A stretch of DNA of 64,000 bases from Aselliscus stoliczkanus (taxonomy: Eukaryota; Chordata; Mammalia; Chiroptera; Hipposideridae): contig CM066733.1 of assembly GCA_033961575.1 (NCBI GenBank), forward strand, positions 138,930,421 through 138,994,420. The letters are read 5' to 3'. Positions 1-12,349 of the stretch are shown in pieces. How positions within the stretch are numbered: position 1 is the stretch's first letter; every line of letters starts with the position of its first letter. A program made the position numbers and the translations under genes. Under the pieces are notes generated by a model. That model had not been told where the DNA came from. It worked only from the letters and a program-made list of their open reading frames with translations, and searched no databases.

Positions 1-790
1 CCTGTAGCCAGTAAGCCCAAAAGGAAGTTTGCTGGGTCACCTGACCAGGATTTCTGCCGTATTTAATTTTGGGAGGCCTCTGTGAGCTTTACAGGCTGTG
101 CCAGTTCTCGGGAGTAGAGCGCGTACGGCTGGTGTCCCTCCTGGTGACCTGGGCAGCCATCTGGGCCAGGCCCTGCGTCTGCCCGCTCAGCCCAGCAGGG
201 CAGGGCCTGGGCCCCGAGTTTGCAGATGCTTCACTGGGACTCCGCCTCGGTGACTCACACCATCTGTTGGCAATTTGTCGTTACTCCAGAGCTAGGGGCT
301 TTCAAAGGTTTCAGCACCTGGAGTCCATCCCTGAGGTGTGCTGTGTGACCGCAGCCCAGCTTCCCATCAGGCCTCAGGCCAGGCCCCAGTGCTGAGTCAA
401 GCTGCCATGGATATAATGATAATGTTCTTTGCACTTTAGAGTGCTTCACACCAAGTTCCTGCTCTACCCGACCCCCCCCCCCAGCAAGTTTCACTCTTCA
501 TGGGACCTATTTGAAGTTCAGCCAACCTGGCAGCCATGGGGTTCCATTTTTACAAGCTCTAGCAACAGTAGGATGCAGTCCTTTGTGTCACCATGCCATC
601 TGCCTAGCTTTTTCCCTCTTCAAACTAAGCAAAATGAGCTACCTACACCAACAAATGCACCCCCCACCCCAATTAAGTCACACTGGCATCAAGGTAACCT
701 AAATGACACTGTTTTGTCTGTTCTAAACCACACCCTTTCCTCCTACAGCTTTAAGAAATCGTATTTTCACCAAAAACACAGACAGTAATA
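1..790. other. Intron, nothing recognised
   Basis: The first 400 nt are relatively GC-rich. A C-run lies at about 471-482. Open frames here have no recognisable homology. Confidence 0.5.
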
Positions 791-794
791 ATAG

Positions 795-1010
795 TGAATG
801 TATATTAATTGTTTTCTACATACCAGGCACTGTGCTACATGTTTTATATTATCATGACTCCATTTTACCTTCAAAAACCCTGTGAAATACTTTTCCTATT
901 CCTGTTTTTGCATACAAGGAAATTGGGGCTCATATTAGGTTAATTAACCTACCTGTGACCATGTTGGTAGCAGGTGATGAAACCTAAATATGAATCCCAC
1001 TGCCAGGCTC
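795..1010 (-). mobile_element. MIR, antisense
   Basis: ataccaggcactgtgctaca and a degraded gaggaaactgaggctcagag equivalent (aaggaaattggggctcat). Confidence 0.65.
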
Positions 1011-1134
1011 CTGAGAGCAAGAGTTTAATTCTTTACATGTACTGCCCTTTCTTGATACTAATTATCCAGTGCTTGGAATTTCAATGCCTTTGACTAATTA
1101 ATCCCTTCTTAAATATAGCATCACATATCCATTA

Positions 1135-1340
1135 GCAATTCCTGTTCATTCATTCATTCATCCAACAAATATTTATTGAGCATCTACTCTGTGCCATGTT
1201 CCATGCTAGACCCTGAGGAGACAATTATGAAGAAGTCTTGTCTCATGGCACTTGTAATATAATTGGGACTACATTTATTTATTTGACAAACCTTTATAAG
1301 CAACAGTATAGTCACTGTGCTGGGGCTGTGAAGTCAAAAA
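1135..1340 (-). mobile_element. L2 3' end, antisense
   Basis: Starts with cattcattcattcatccaa and atttattgagcatctactct, the reversed L2 terminus. An imperfect 14-nt direct repeat (acacactcatagtta) follows near 1365-1390. Confidence 0.65.
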
Positions 1341-1429
1341 CAATACCATCCCTTAACTGTGGTACACACTCATAGTTACACACTCATAGTGAAGCTTTCC
1401 AGTGTATCCGGACTCTCAGAAATTGCATT

Positions 1430-1560
1430 TCCAGGATTAGAAATTAGAGGAGCTGGATTTAAGCACCAATGATTATTTTGTATGTCCTGGCCAAATCATT
1501 AAACTTCTGTCTCTCTTGGTTTCTTCATATATTGAGTAGATCTCACATAAGGTTATCTCC
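1430..1560 (+). mobile_element. MIR
   Basis: Degraded core: ggccaaatcattaaacttct followed by ctctcttggtttcttcat. Confidence 0.5.
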
Positions 1561-1689
1561 AGCTGTAGAAAAATCACTTTTACTCTAGCTGGACTTAAAA
1601 GGAAGGCTACAGTTTAGAATTGTGGGGAAAGAGGAAAAGAAGCTGGAGGAAAAAACTTCAGGAAGCATATCAATCAGAAAACTTTTGGC

Positions 1690-2070
1690 TTCAAGTAACA
1701 GAAAACATGACCAATGACTTTAAAAATTAGGAAATTATTTTCTCACCTACAAAGAAATCCAAGGACAAGTGTTTCTGGTGTTATTTTGGTTGCTCAGCAA
1801 TGCCACCTCGTTTCTTTCTCGGTTTCTGATCTGCCACCCTTAGTGTGTTGGCCTTTCATCCTCAAAGTTATTGTCTCGTGCTTACAAGATGGTTCCTGCT
1901 GTTGCCAGAATTATTGTCCCATAATGGTGTCCAAAGCAGAAAGGAAGCCAGAGGAGAAAAAACCTTTCTCTCTAGTGTGACACGTTTTTATTGTTGTTTT
2001 CACTCAGAAATAGAAGCCTTCCTGCTGACTTTCCCTTTTCTCTCATTGGCTAGAAGTGAGTTACATGTCA
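1690..2070 (-). repeat. Ancient interspersed repeat, family not assigned
   Basis: Resembles an old reversed element (tctcattggctagaagtga near its end), similar in type to 32305-32640. No coding capacity. Confidence 0.3.
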
Positions 2071-2084
2071 AGGGAGTATGATGT

Positions 2085-2260
2085 AGGGGGTAAAATTATA
2101 GACTCTTTAACCACCTGTTTGAATCCCAGTTTCATGGCTTTCTGGTTGCTTGATTTCGGGCAAATCACTTAAACCCTTTATGCCTCAATTTCCTCACCTA
2201 CAAAATAGTGATGAAAACAGTAACTACCACAAGGGGTTGTTGTGAGGATTAAATTAATAT
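2085..2260 (+). mobile_element. MIR
   Basis: cgggcaaatcacttaaaccc, tgcctcaatttcctcaccta and gggttgttgtgaggattaaa are the MIR core. Confidence 0.8.
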
Positions 2261-2299
2261 ATGAGGGTCATTCTATATTACTAAATGCCTGGCAATTAG

Positions 2300-2460
2300 T
2301 GACTACCATACAAGTGTTAACTACTTGAGCCTTACAACAACCCTGGGAAATAAGTATTACTTCCAGACTTTACAGATGATGAAAGGTTAGCTCAGATAAG
2401 TAAAATGAGGACCTGGATTTCCTAGGCCAAGTAGGTAGCATGTGACAGAACAAGACTGAA
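2300..2460 (-). mobile_element. MIR, antisense
   Basis: gagccttacaacaaccctgg and cagactttacagatgatgaa; head-to-head with the MIR at 2085. Confidence 0.65.
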
Positions 2461-2752
2461 ATTTAAATGTGACACTACAACCTCTGTTGGAAGAAATTGC
2501 ATGACCACAGATCATGCTATGAGTGGCAATCTATTGACATTAACATGGCTAGATAGTGGCTGAGACTTGCATAAAAATTCCTACTTTAAGAAGCCTGGTA
2601 TTTCTGCAAGAAATACATAAACCACAGACACCTATTTCTGTGTGGAGTCATGAAATTATTGAATCACAGATTTGAGTACATCAACCAAACATGATTCCTC
2701 CCCTCTGGACCAATGGCTGGTAGAATTTTCCTAACACTTAAAACTGTGGTGA

Positions 2753-2860
2753 CAGCCGAGTGGCGCGGTGGTTAAGCTCTGGCTTGGGAAGCCAGCGGCC
2801 CCGATTCGGTCCCACATAGGAGGGCCAGTGACACTGCCCTAAAAAAAAAAAAAAAAAAAA
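2753..2860 (+). mobile_element. Short tRNA-derived SINE
   Basis: A 108-bp element with an A-box-like tggcgcggtgg, a tRNA-like arm tggcttgggaagcca, a B-box-like region (cgattcggtccc) and a long poly-A tail. It is flanked by a perfect 13-bp TSD AAAACTGTGGTGA (2740-2752 and 2858-2870). Confidence 0.9.
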
Positions 2861-2989
2861 ACTGTGGTGAAGGAGCATTTGGTTTTTTGTTTGTTTGTTT
2901 TTAATTTCCAAGCCGCCATGAACCACAATTTTTCTAAAACATAAAAAATGGATTACTAGGAAAAGGAAATGAAAAAGCAAACAACATTC

Positions 2990-3770
2990 TAGCTCAAATT
3001 TTTATTATTAGAGTCAATGGGCAAATTGCTAGAAGTTTCTAGATGCTTCTTCTCAATTCCTATACTTATCTTTCCACAGACCTATACCAATGGTCAGTTA
3101 CTGGTCCACATACTGTATTTTGAGTGCATGATTGAAAGGATTTCCATGAAGAGATAGTTACTCCTGGGGTGGAAATGATTCACATTCCTATTTGCTCTTT
3201 GCTAATGGGGAAGTGCTTCAGAGTTCTATGAATTTTTCTATACAAACACTGCCTGATGTTTGCAAGGCCATCTGGAGATCCTCTATCCATTATCAGAGGA
3301 CATTAGGAAAATGAGCTGGGGTTGGGGGATGGGGTGGACAGCCCCTACAGTTGATCCTGTGCTGGGCACAAGGTAAATGTTAATTCACTTTTCACAAAAG
3401 CTCCAGAAAGCTCCTGGAAGAGACAAGCCCTTGAAATATTTCAGAAACACTATTTTTGCACAGAACTAGTCCAGATCCCTAAGTGAAACCTTGTGGCCTT
3501 CATGGGTAAGATTGAGCCATTTTAGAGATATTATGTGGGACCCTCTCCCTCCTCCCTCAGCCTGTATCCCTGACTCAAACCAGACTGGCTTGACAATTTT
3601 TCCCTTAGGTCCAAAATCAAATTCAGCTGTCACCATCTTCCCACTTCTGGGATTGAGACATTAAGAGACAAACAGAAAGACAGGAGCCAGACAAAGTGTT
3701 TATTCCCACGAAGCCCTGCCATTATACCTTCTACCAAAAGCTCCACTTACTATTTCATTGTCTTTTATTT
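2990..3770. other. Intron, nothing recognised
   Basis: No repeat, gene or RNA recognised. Confidence 0.5.
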
Positions 3771-3774
3771 TTAT

Positions 3775-3960
3775 TTAAGAAATACTTCCACTGTGCTTAT
3801 CATGTGTCAGGCACTGTTCTAAGGAATTTGAAAACTTTAACTCACTTAATCCTTACAACAGCCCTATGAGGTAGGGTCTATTCTTCTCCATATTTTATAG
3901 AAGAGGAAGCTAAAGCACAGCGCATTTGAGGATTATTCCATAGTCACATAGCTAGCTAGG
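3775..3960 (-). mobile_element. MIR, antisense
   Basis: tgtgtcaggcactgttctaa and ccttacaacagccctatgag. Confidence 0.8.
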
Positions 3961-4449
3961 TTTTTACCTGTGTCAACGTATCTCCTCCTCCAGGACAAAA
4001 AAAGGAAAAGTAGAAGGAAAAGCATACGTAAGCTGAGCGAAATGTAGACCAAAAAAAAAAGAGCTTGTATGGAATGTATGGAAAATAACCTCACATAGCG
4101 ATCTGATCATATTCCTGACTGGGCAGGTCATGGTGGGTAGTCACTCCCCAGGTACATAACTTATTTAGTAAAAAGTTTGTCTTTGCCTTAAGCAACTCTG
4201 TCCATTGTTTCTGTGCATCTCGGTTAACATACCTTGGAAATCCCCACTTTCATACTCTTCCTTCTAATATCACCCTTTCAGACCCCTCCTTCTAAAGCAT
4301 GTGTGCAAGAGAGCACATAATCTTAACTATCCTATTATCCGCTCACTGTCTTGCTTTCTCCCATCTTTATGTAATCGTCCTGAAATTCCCTCCTTAATCT
4401 CAAATGCATAAAAGACACTGCAAACTGTCTTATGCACCCTACAAGAGAA

Positions 4450-5265
4450 ATATGGACATGATAGCTGAGAATACGTCCCCACTGAAAACCTCACTGAAAC
4501 TCCTGGCCTATATCTGTTTCGCTTACACTGGATTGCGTATGATCTGTGGAAGGTGAATGTTACTGAGCCCGATGCCAATCTGATGCCCTTGATGGATGAC
4601 CCACTAGAAATATTGGGTTCTGCCAACATTATTTCCATCCTAGATCTACATAAAGTGTGTTGACAGATAGAGCTGGTTCCTGAGACCAGACCAGAGGTTC
4701 TTCTCATTACTCCACAGGACTTGTGTAAATCCATTCCCTTCTTTATATGATAATCTTCTTCGGTCCAGCTTTTTTTCAGTCCTTGATAAAGAATCACTGG
4801 ATTGTGTGAGAACATTTGTAGTTGTGTATGTAAATGCTAAAGGCTTGTTGAGTGCAAAATGGGAATTCTGTCTAGGATGTTCACAGTTTACCTAAAGCAA
4901 TTCAGGAAGAAGATAATAAAAGCTGAATAATTCCAGGATGGGTCATCAGGAGTGATACCGGAATGCCAAGTGAAATTGTGAAAATAGCAGTGATAGGAGT
5001 TTCAAAAAACAAAAAAGAGGAAGCCTGTACATTCTTGGAATTGGCAAGGCATTTCACCATAGTGATATACTTACCTGGAACCCTAACCTTATCTCTTCGA
5101 ATGACCCCCAGTTAAAAATAGCCAGGTAAAGTATCCTAGATTCCAAATGCCAGGAATCTTTTGACCAGGTTAAGTCTCATCTTTCAAGATATCTGATGTT
5201 AAGTCACCCCAGATCAACCTGTACGTTTTATTCAGCAATAGACAGTGGTAATGTAGGTATTTTTA
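4450..5265 (+). pseudogene. Ty3/Gypsy-type retrotransposon pol fossil (RT into RNase H)
   Basis: These are broken remains of a Gypsy-class polymerase; the family's reverse transcriptase and RNase H copy element RNA. Pieces appear in the canonical order with frameshifts and stops between them. A degraded match to the RT N-terminal block lies at 4452-4540. The segment with KVN, PDA, MDD and SILDL lies at 4541-4660, followed by an in-frame TGA at 4661. The next part (ELVPETR, ITPQDL) runs 4664-4747 and ends in TGA at 4748. A fragment like the APATFQ block is at 4759-4790. The YxDD region, degenerated to YVNA, is near 4815-4840. The segment with FLELA (F at 5032) covers 4978-5112. The RNase H entry (ESFDQVKSHLS, then SHP, with the Asp region near 5241) lies at 5154-5264. 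LTRs, gag and integrase were not recognised. It may belong to an old mammalian Gypsy family (MamGyp-like), which I infer. It is non-functional. Confidence 0.75.
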
Positions 5266-5769
5266 AAGTAGTGGTATGAGATGGTGAAGGAAGGAGGCTT
5301 TCTATCACTTAAGAAGAGAAATAATTTGGCAGTACCACCTAACTATGGTTCAGAAGTATTGCCCTGAAACTACTGCCTTATTATCATTTAGGGCAGACTA
5401 GGAGAAATCCCCTGTGGTGTGGGGGAAAGGAGGACTTAATGGATGGAGATTTTCTGGAGCGGCTAAGGGTGGAAAAACAGCAACAAATATTTGTAATCCA
5501 TGCTTGCCAGGCTCATCTGTGATTAGATGTCCATTTAGTTTGAACCAGAAAGTATTTGCCATCCACTCATCCATCCACTATGGAAAGGATGCAAACATGG
5601 CACTCATACCTCAACTCCCCGCTCCTGCTCTCAACACAGACATGGCTAATCAATCACAGCTCTCTTCCTTGCCTAGCCAGGATTTGGCATCAAAATTCTT
5701 CTCACCCAGTACTCCAGGCAGATTCTCTCAAGCCATCACAGTTGGCACATGAGTTGAAACTTGTTTACT

Positions 5770-5970
5770 TTCTCTGGTCAGAACTGGTAATACAAAGGTG
5801 AATGAAGCATAACTCATGGCCTTAAACAGCCCACCGATTTGAAGGAAACAGACTTAGAAGCAAGAGTTATTTATAATATTATGAGATGAAATGATGGATG
5901 AAATGGTATGGGAACACGGAAGGAAGAGTAAACTATTCCTGAAGGAGTGTTTCCTGAAGAAATGAACATG
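5770..5970 (-). mobile_element. L2 fragment, antisense
   Basis: Diverged text (gaatgaagcataactcatgg, then a Ttatgagatg-rich part) like a reversed L2 3' region. Confidence 0.4.
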
Positions 5971-6059
5971 AATGAGATCAGGGGAGAGTTCACTTCTTAT
6001 TCGAAGTGAGATAAGCAAAGGGTCTCTAAAATAACATGGCCTGTGAGGGTGCCTTCTCA

Positions 6060-8190
6060 GTCTAGTGTCTGAGTGAGGGAATGGCAGAGGGTGGGGTGGG
6101 GAGCAGGCCTCCGGTCAAGCGCTGTCTCTCCTTGATTAACAGGTAAGATGCTAAGGATTTTTCTTGTAGAAAAATTCCCAGGCTGTGGCATGTGAACCCC
6201 ATGGGGGCCATGAAATTATTACAAGAGCTCCATGAGTTCCCAGCACACTGAATAGCTTTTGAAACATGGTATGTGTGCCTCACATAGGTGTGTACTCTAA
6301 TAATATCACTGCTAAGAACGCACAATGTGCTTGGAGCACTGGAAGATATAAGGGAAAAAAGGCTTTCACTCTCAACAATTTAATCTGAAGCCCCACCAAC
6401 TGCACGCTGTGGGCATAAGGATACCAGCTAGAGAATTTATTTAATTGTGAAAATGTGCTTCCTCTGCAAGCAAGGAAAATGTGGGCAGTTTAGATGAGCT
6501 GTTTTTATGATATTGTCCATAAAGAAGTTAATTCTTTTTTTTTTTGAAAAATACTATATAACTTCATTTTGTGTTCACAAGTTCATAGCATGTATTACCA
6601 CTAAAGCCTTTTCCTGACAACCCGGAGTACTTGAACTTAGGTTCATTCTCTGAGAAGTCATTATATTTGAATACTCTCTGAAGGGAATAGGCTCAGCCAT
6701 TAGTCTGACTAATAGTTCAACCTTGGGAGAAAAAAACAATCTAACATTGTTATCACTCAATTAGTATCATTAAGGAATGGCAACCATTATCGCTTTTGTG
6801 GGGGGGTCTCACCTCTCAAAGCCCAGTTAATAAACAAGCCTTCTGGCTTTATTCATCAGCACACTGAACATTAGCCAGTCCCCATTACCCAAATTCATAT
6901 TATATTTACTCCTATGTTTGCATAGGGCAGTTGCCAAAGCCCTTTCTTTCACATACGTTATCTCACTCGATGCTCACAATAACCATTCAGGATAGATGGG
7001 AAAGTATTATGAAACCTATTTTAGTGGTAACTATTGCCATTATCCTCAGTATTGATTTTTTTGTTAAAAAGAAAACAAAACATTTGTTACCAAATAAATA
7101 GAATGAAATAGAGGATTGAATAATTATCTGCAGTGAGGATTTGGGGACAATTAACTGTATTGGCCCTTTCCCATCTCATGCCAGTTAAATTGCAGAGGGA
7201 TTACACAGGGTTTACGAGAGCCCTTCAATATTTTTCAAGGTGAGTAAGCACCCCAAAGATGAACCGAGTGAACCTAGTAACAAATTGGGTCCCATGGCAA
7301 CCAGGCAGCATGCAATTTGAGGAATTATCCCAATTTGAAATATTGTTATTAATAGCACATTGTCAAAGGTACAAAATGTACCCCTGAAAACATGAAAAAT
7401 GAAGTCAAATTTGTATGAAACTGAAGAAAGAGGAAGGAGGTTGAAATGAACAAGACTGGGAGGGAGAAAGGGAAGACGTGACAGTCGCCAAGAAGTGGAT
7501 GTGTAATCAGTACAATCCACCAAAGGAGAGAAATTTTAAGATTTGTTGTTTCAAGTTCTTTTTCTAGATATTTTGATATGTGCAGCAGCAAACTCTACTA
7601 AAATGGCATCCATTTATACAAAAGTAGTAAAAGGAAAAGATGAAGAAGAAAGAACACAGTCCCCACAGAAGATTTGGAGTGTGTGGAGTTTCATAACAAT
7701 TTGAGTCCACCCCCACCCTCCACCCCCGGGCTCTGCACTAAATTTACTGCCTCTTTCATTTTATTGACACCATAATGGAATTTGATGCACTCTAATATAG
7801 AAACTAAAATGTTTATTCATTTCATATGTCAGTACAAAATCCAATCAAGAATAAATGCCACCCCTCCCAAAACTACAATCATACAGAATGCTAATGGCTC
7901 TGAAAGGAAATAAACAAACGTAGGGCGAGGGTGCTATTCTTTGCTACCAGCCAATGAAGCAGTGTGAGAAGTGGGGCTCCTCATCAAGATTTTTCCTGCA
8001 GAATGATTTGAGTGTTTATATCCTGCAAGGACAAACGCTGGAAACTTGATAGCTGCTGCTCCCATTTATTGATCCCTTGCTTGGGGGCTTGCAAACATCT
8101 GTAATTCTGAGAGCAATATAGTTGATGAATACCCTTAACAGAGGTAGGTTATGGGGCAGTCTAGCTTATCAGCTTGCAGCATAGGCTTTC
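6060..8190. other. Intron, nothing recognised
   Basis: AT-rich unique-looking sequence. The 103-codon minus-strand frame at 7212-7523 has no recognisable homology. Confidence 0.5.
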
Positions 8191-8194
8191 AAGA

Positions 8195-8385
8195 GATAAC
8201 AGGTCTGTGTTCAAGTCACCAAGATCAGGGTTTAAGTCCTGGCTTCTGCTAAGTAACTGACTCAACCTTGATGAATTATTGAACCCCTCTAAGTTTCATT
8301 CAGTTTCCTCTTAGTTGGGAAGTAAATGAGAGGATCCATTTGAGCCATTCAACACAGCAGTGGGCACGTAGGAAGTATTCATTTT
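8195..8385 (+). mobile_element. MIR
   Basis: ttcaagtcaccaagatcagg, then gaacccctctaagtttcatt. Diverged. Confidence 0.5.
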
Positions 8386-8429
8386 TAAAATGATTAGTAA
8401 ATGTGTGTGAAGTATAAAATAATAGCCAA

Positions 8430-8510
8430 CACTTAGTAAGCAACGTATAGACCATGCACTGTCCTACATGTGTTACATGTAATCCTCCTACAACCATCTG
8501 AGGAAATCCA
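8430..8510 (-). mobile_element. MIR, antisense, first part (split by an LTR)
   Basis: acatgtgttacatgtaatcc and acaaccatctgagg. The complementary part lies at 9100-9215 beyond the LTR. Confidence 0.6.
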
Positions 8511-8559
8511 AAAGGTTCATCCAACTGTGAGAATTTAGCCAACTAACAGTGAGAGGGAG

Positions 8560-9090
8560 CCCCGCTCACATGAGACCACCCTCACTTGTGATACCAGTTG
8601 CAAGTTCGGGGATTCTCAAAACTATCCTCAGGTTCAAAAATCTGCTAGGACTCACAGAACTCATTGAACATGGTTGTGTTTGGAGTTATGGTTTCTGACA
8701 GGAAAAGGATCCAGATTAAAATCAGCCAAGAGAGTAGCGACATCAAGCAAGATCCAGGCTGGGCCCACAAGTGGAGCTCCGGTTGTCCTCTCCCCGTGGA
8801 GCTCTGGATGGCATTAATCCCTCTTGGTGGCGATGTGTGACATTGTACACAAAGTGTTGAGCCTTTGGTGTCCAGAGTTTTCACTGGGGCTCAATCATGC
8901 ACTGTTATATGGCTGACCTTTGGTCTCCTGCCTTACTGGTGGCAGATGATACCACATGGCCCAAAGGTTCCATCATAAAATCACTTCGTTAGGATGTGTA
9001 GTGGCCAAAGCTCCCAGGCCAACAGACCTTCCAGACAGCCAGAACATTCCAGGGGCCTGAGGGCAATGGCCAGGCCTCTCCTTGGGTTAA
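8560..9090 (-). mobile_element. Ancient LTR, probably ERVL/MaLR class, antisense
   Basis: A block that splits a MIR (8430-8510 and 9100-9215). Segments such as aggactcacagaactca and cctctccccgtggagctctgg resemble old LTRs, but I cannot name the family. Confidence 0.45.
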
Positions 9091-9099
9091 GGTGTATTC

Positions 9100-9215
9100 T
9101 TCACTACTAATATTCCCATTTTGTGGATGAAGAAACTGATACACAGAGAGGTTAAGAAACTTGCTGAAGCACTCCTCACTCGTAAGTGAGAGGGCTGCGA
9201 TTCATATCCACGCAG
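9100..9215 (-). mobile_element. MIR, antisense, second part
   Basis: tcccattttgtggatgaaga and cacagagaggttaagaaact continue the MIR begun at 8430. Confidence 0.7.
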
Positions 9216-9219
9216 TGTT

Positions 9220-12200
9220 TCCCTGCGATCTTTAAACATTACTCCTTGCTGCCTGCAGATACCTTGTTCACTGACTCTCCCAGACTGCTGGTAAATGGTA
9301 GGACCTAGAGTTGAACCTGGATGGATCTGACTTAAGGGTCCTCCTATCTTTCCATGTTCCTCTGGCTATTCCTTGCAAAACCATGACAGCCCTACTCACT
9401 GCTTGTGTCAAAGGCTCTCGCTTCTTCACGGGTGAAGTTGCTGGACACCCTCTTTGGGTCCTCCCTCTGGCACATTGAGTTATCCTGAGCGTCAGAGGCC
9501 CTCTCCAAAGAAAAGTGCACCTTCGTGGTCTCCTGGAAGAGTCATATGACTCCTAAGAGTCAGTGGAGTTTTTATGAGCTTTGAAAACCATATTATTTAT
9601 GAGGCTAGTCATTTTGTATTATTTCTACAAGAAAAAAAAAAGTGCTGCCAGTACTTATTTGTATATGCATGTAAGTTGAAAGCTGAAGGAAACTATCCAT
9701 GGTCATGTGCCTTCAGTGTCTTCATGAAAGCAATTGGGGTTCGCTTCTTTGCTACAGTGTATCACAATGGCACAAGAGCAATGCTTCCTGACATATTTTG
9801 AAGACAATTTTATGTGTTGGTAGGCTGTATCCAGTACCCTGAAATTTAAGATGTAATTATAGATACCAAGCTATCGCCTGTTCCTTTAAAAGCCCTATCT
9901 CCGTTGCTTGTCAGGCACGGATGGCTTTAAGAGGAGTAGTGGGAAGAGAGCCACCCCCCCACACACACCACCCTCAGAGAGGAGCTTTTCTGAGTAACCA
10001 CTGCACACAGGAGAGGGATCATTGATGAAAACCAAAGGGCGGGCATTCCCGCCCACAGACCGGCCATGCTGCTGTAAAGGCCAACTCATCACCAAGCCAG
10101 AAGCCAAGTTACATGAGTTCAGTTGACTGCACGTGAATCAAGGCAAAAAATAGATGTGCTTCCTCCCCTACTTCATACGCCTCCCAGCAATTGTAGGAAT
10201 TCCTTGTTAATCCAGGGTAAGGCATAAGCAACTATATACATGTTTTTACATTTCACAGAGATTCTGAGGCACGGCAAGTGTCAAGAGCATAAGAAAGCTG
10301 AAAACTTCAATTTGCAAAATACGTGAAACAGGACAATGTGTCATTTAATAGTCATTTTCAGCATCCAGGGCAGGTTCATTCTTTAAAGGGAAATGAAATG
10401 ACCAGTCTCTGCTTATATTTAATTTTGGTTTGTAAGAGGGGCTGTTAGTGTTAACTGGCAGTTAAGCACATAATTATATAGCATGAATATTTTGAAAATC
10501 AGGGCAAGTTTACCACAAAGTAATTTAATTGGCATTTATAAATCCATTGCAGTTTCTAAAATGTTTTCACACTGGATGTAAATGAACACCATTCAAGGGA
10601 ATCCTGAAGCTCCTGTCAGAGGTGGAGAGGTCCTTTGACTGGTGCATCTTCTGTCAAGACAAAGGGCTGCTTTGAGCAGATTCCTCAGTACACTGTCAAT
10701 ATCACACTGATGAAATAATTAATTATTAAGTATTTATTGACACGGATGGGATATGCCAGCTGGGTTCCAAGTTCTTTAAGGTTGTGAGGAAATTACATGG
10801 GTTACTGAAGTTACATGGGTATAATAGGAGGACACTTGGCAAGGTAAAGTAAGACATAAAACCAGCCAGGCGGTCTCATGGCCAGGCCGAGAAGTGAACA
10901 CTGGTCATTGCTAAGGCCAGGACTAGACAGTAGCTCCTTTCATCTGACAGTATAGTTCTAGAAACCCAACTGCAGCTCTCACAGCCTCTCAAGTTCAATA
11001 CTCAGCTCTCCCATCTCTGCCCCTCTTCCTACCAGGTTGGGCTTCCTGTTTCACTACCAGCTCCTCGTTGCTGCTGCTGTTACAGTATCATAGCTTCTGT
11101 TTACTCAGAGCTTCTCGAACCATCTCGTGGCTTCTGCTTTTTGCCTTCCTCTGTGTCTTTTGCTTCAGCCCATCCTGCCATTGGCTGATGCTTTTTCTGT
11201 GTCTCCCATGTAAAACCTCTAAAAGAAGGACTGGTGGTCACCAGTTGGGATCTCATATTATGCACCTGCATGGGACATAGATTGCAACAAAGCAGTTCCC
11301 CAGAAGATCCACTGCCTGCCTATAGAAGGATGTCTTTGGATGACGCACTGGTTCCTGGTCTAACTGTCTTTAACCAGGAATGTCCAGTCATGGGCTTTAA
11401 CCAGGAATGTACATACATCTTGGCAGGCCATGCACAAGAAATCCCTTAGAAAAAGGTAACTGTGAGCATGGCAGGCACCATGGGGTTTCTCAGAAAGCAC
11501 TGTAGTCTGTCCAGAACAAGGCAAGCCACATCAGCACCCCTGCTGGTCAAGCCCAGACTTCATCCCCTTTCCGTGTGCCCTGTGCATGCACTGGCACTGG
11601 GGTGCCATCATTCTTCTCCATAAATGTGATCACCTGTGTCTTCTTTCCAGGTTGCCTCTAGAATAAGAGGCAGCTCTTTATATTCTTCTGCTCCTTTTCC
11701 TCTGTCCCTGAAAGAACAATATGGCTTTTCTGTTTTAAATGTTATCCTGCTAATTACTATGGTTTGAGCATGAGCTAATTAGAATGCCAACCATTAGGGA
11801 ATTTGTGAATCTCAAAAAAGTTCCCATGAATAGTTTATATTGAAATGTAAAAATTTTCAGCTAAAAAAAAAAATTTCAGCAAAAAAAAAAAAAGTCCACA
11901 TCTTATATGAATATTACCTATTATGACAAAAGAGTGGTTATTAACTTATATGGCAAAAAGATATGATTAGCTAAGGATCTGGGAAGGAGGAGTTTATCCT
12001 TAAACTTTCATGCCACATTATCCCTTTCCTATTTCACCTACTTCTCTCTTGGAAACCATCTCTTCTGCCAGATTTTTTAACAGGAACAACCTATAGTATA
12101 GGAATCCAATAAATATAGGATAATTGAGTAGATGGAAAATGGGGGAGAATTGAGGAGGTTCAACAAGAGGAGAGAAATGTAATAAAATCCTTAATGTGCT

Positions 12201-12345
12201 AAGAGGTTAATAAGGGAAATAAAATTATGTTGAAACAACATTAAGGGCCCAATTAAAAGGATGGTGGGCTAGTCTAAACTCATGTGGGTATGGTCAGAAT
12301 GGTTAGATGAGTCTATACTGAGTTTCTTAGTTTTTTTGTGTTTTG
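9220..12345. other. Intron, nothing recognised
   Basis: Unique-looking. A 15-nt direct repeat tttaaccaggaatgt lies at about 11369 and 11396. A-runs at 11862-11893. Confidence 0.5.
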
Positions 12346-12349
12346 GTTT

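Noticed and set aside
2753..2860. tRNA gene
   Set aside because: A/B-box-like sequence and cloverleaf-like arm, but with a poly-A tail and TSD, so it is a SINE. The same holds for the other five SINEs.
4327..4815. 162-codon minus-strand open frame
   Set aside because: It is antisense to the Gypsy pol fossil, which reads on the plus strand. No domain is recognisable in the minus frame.
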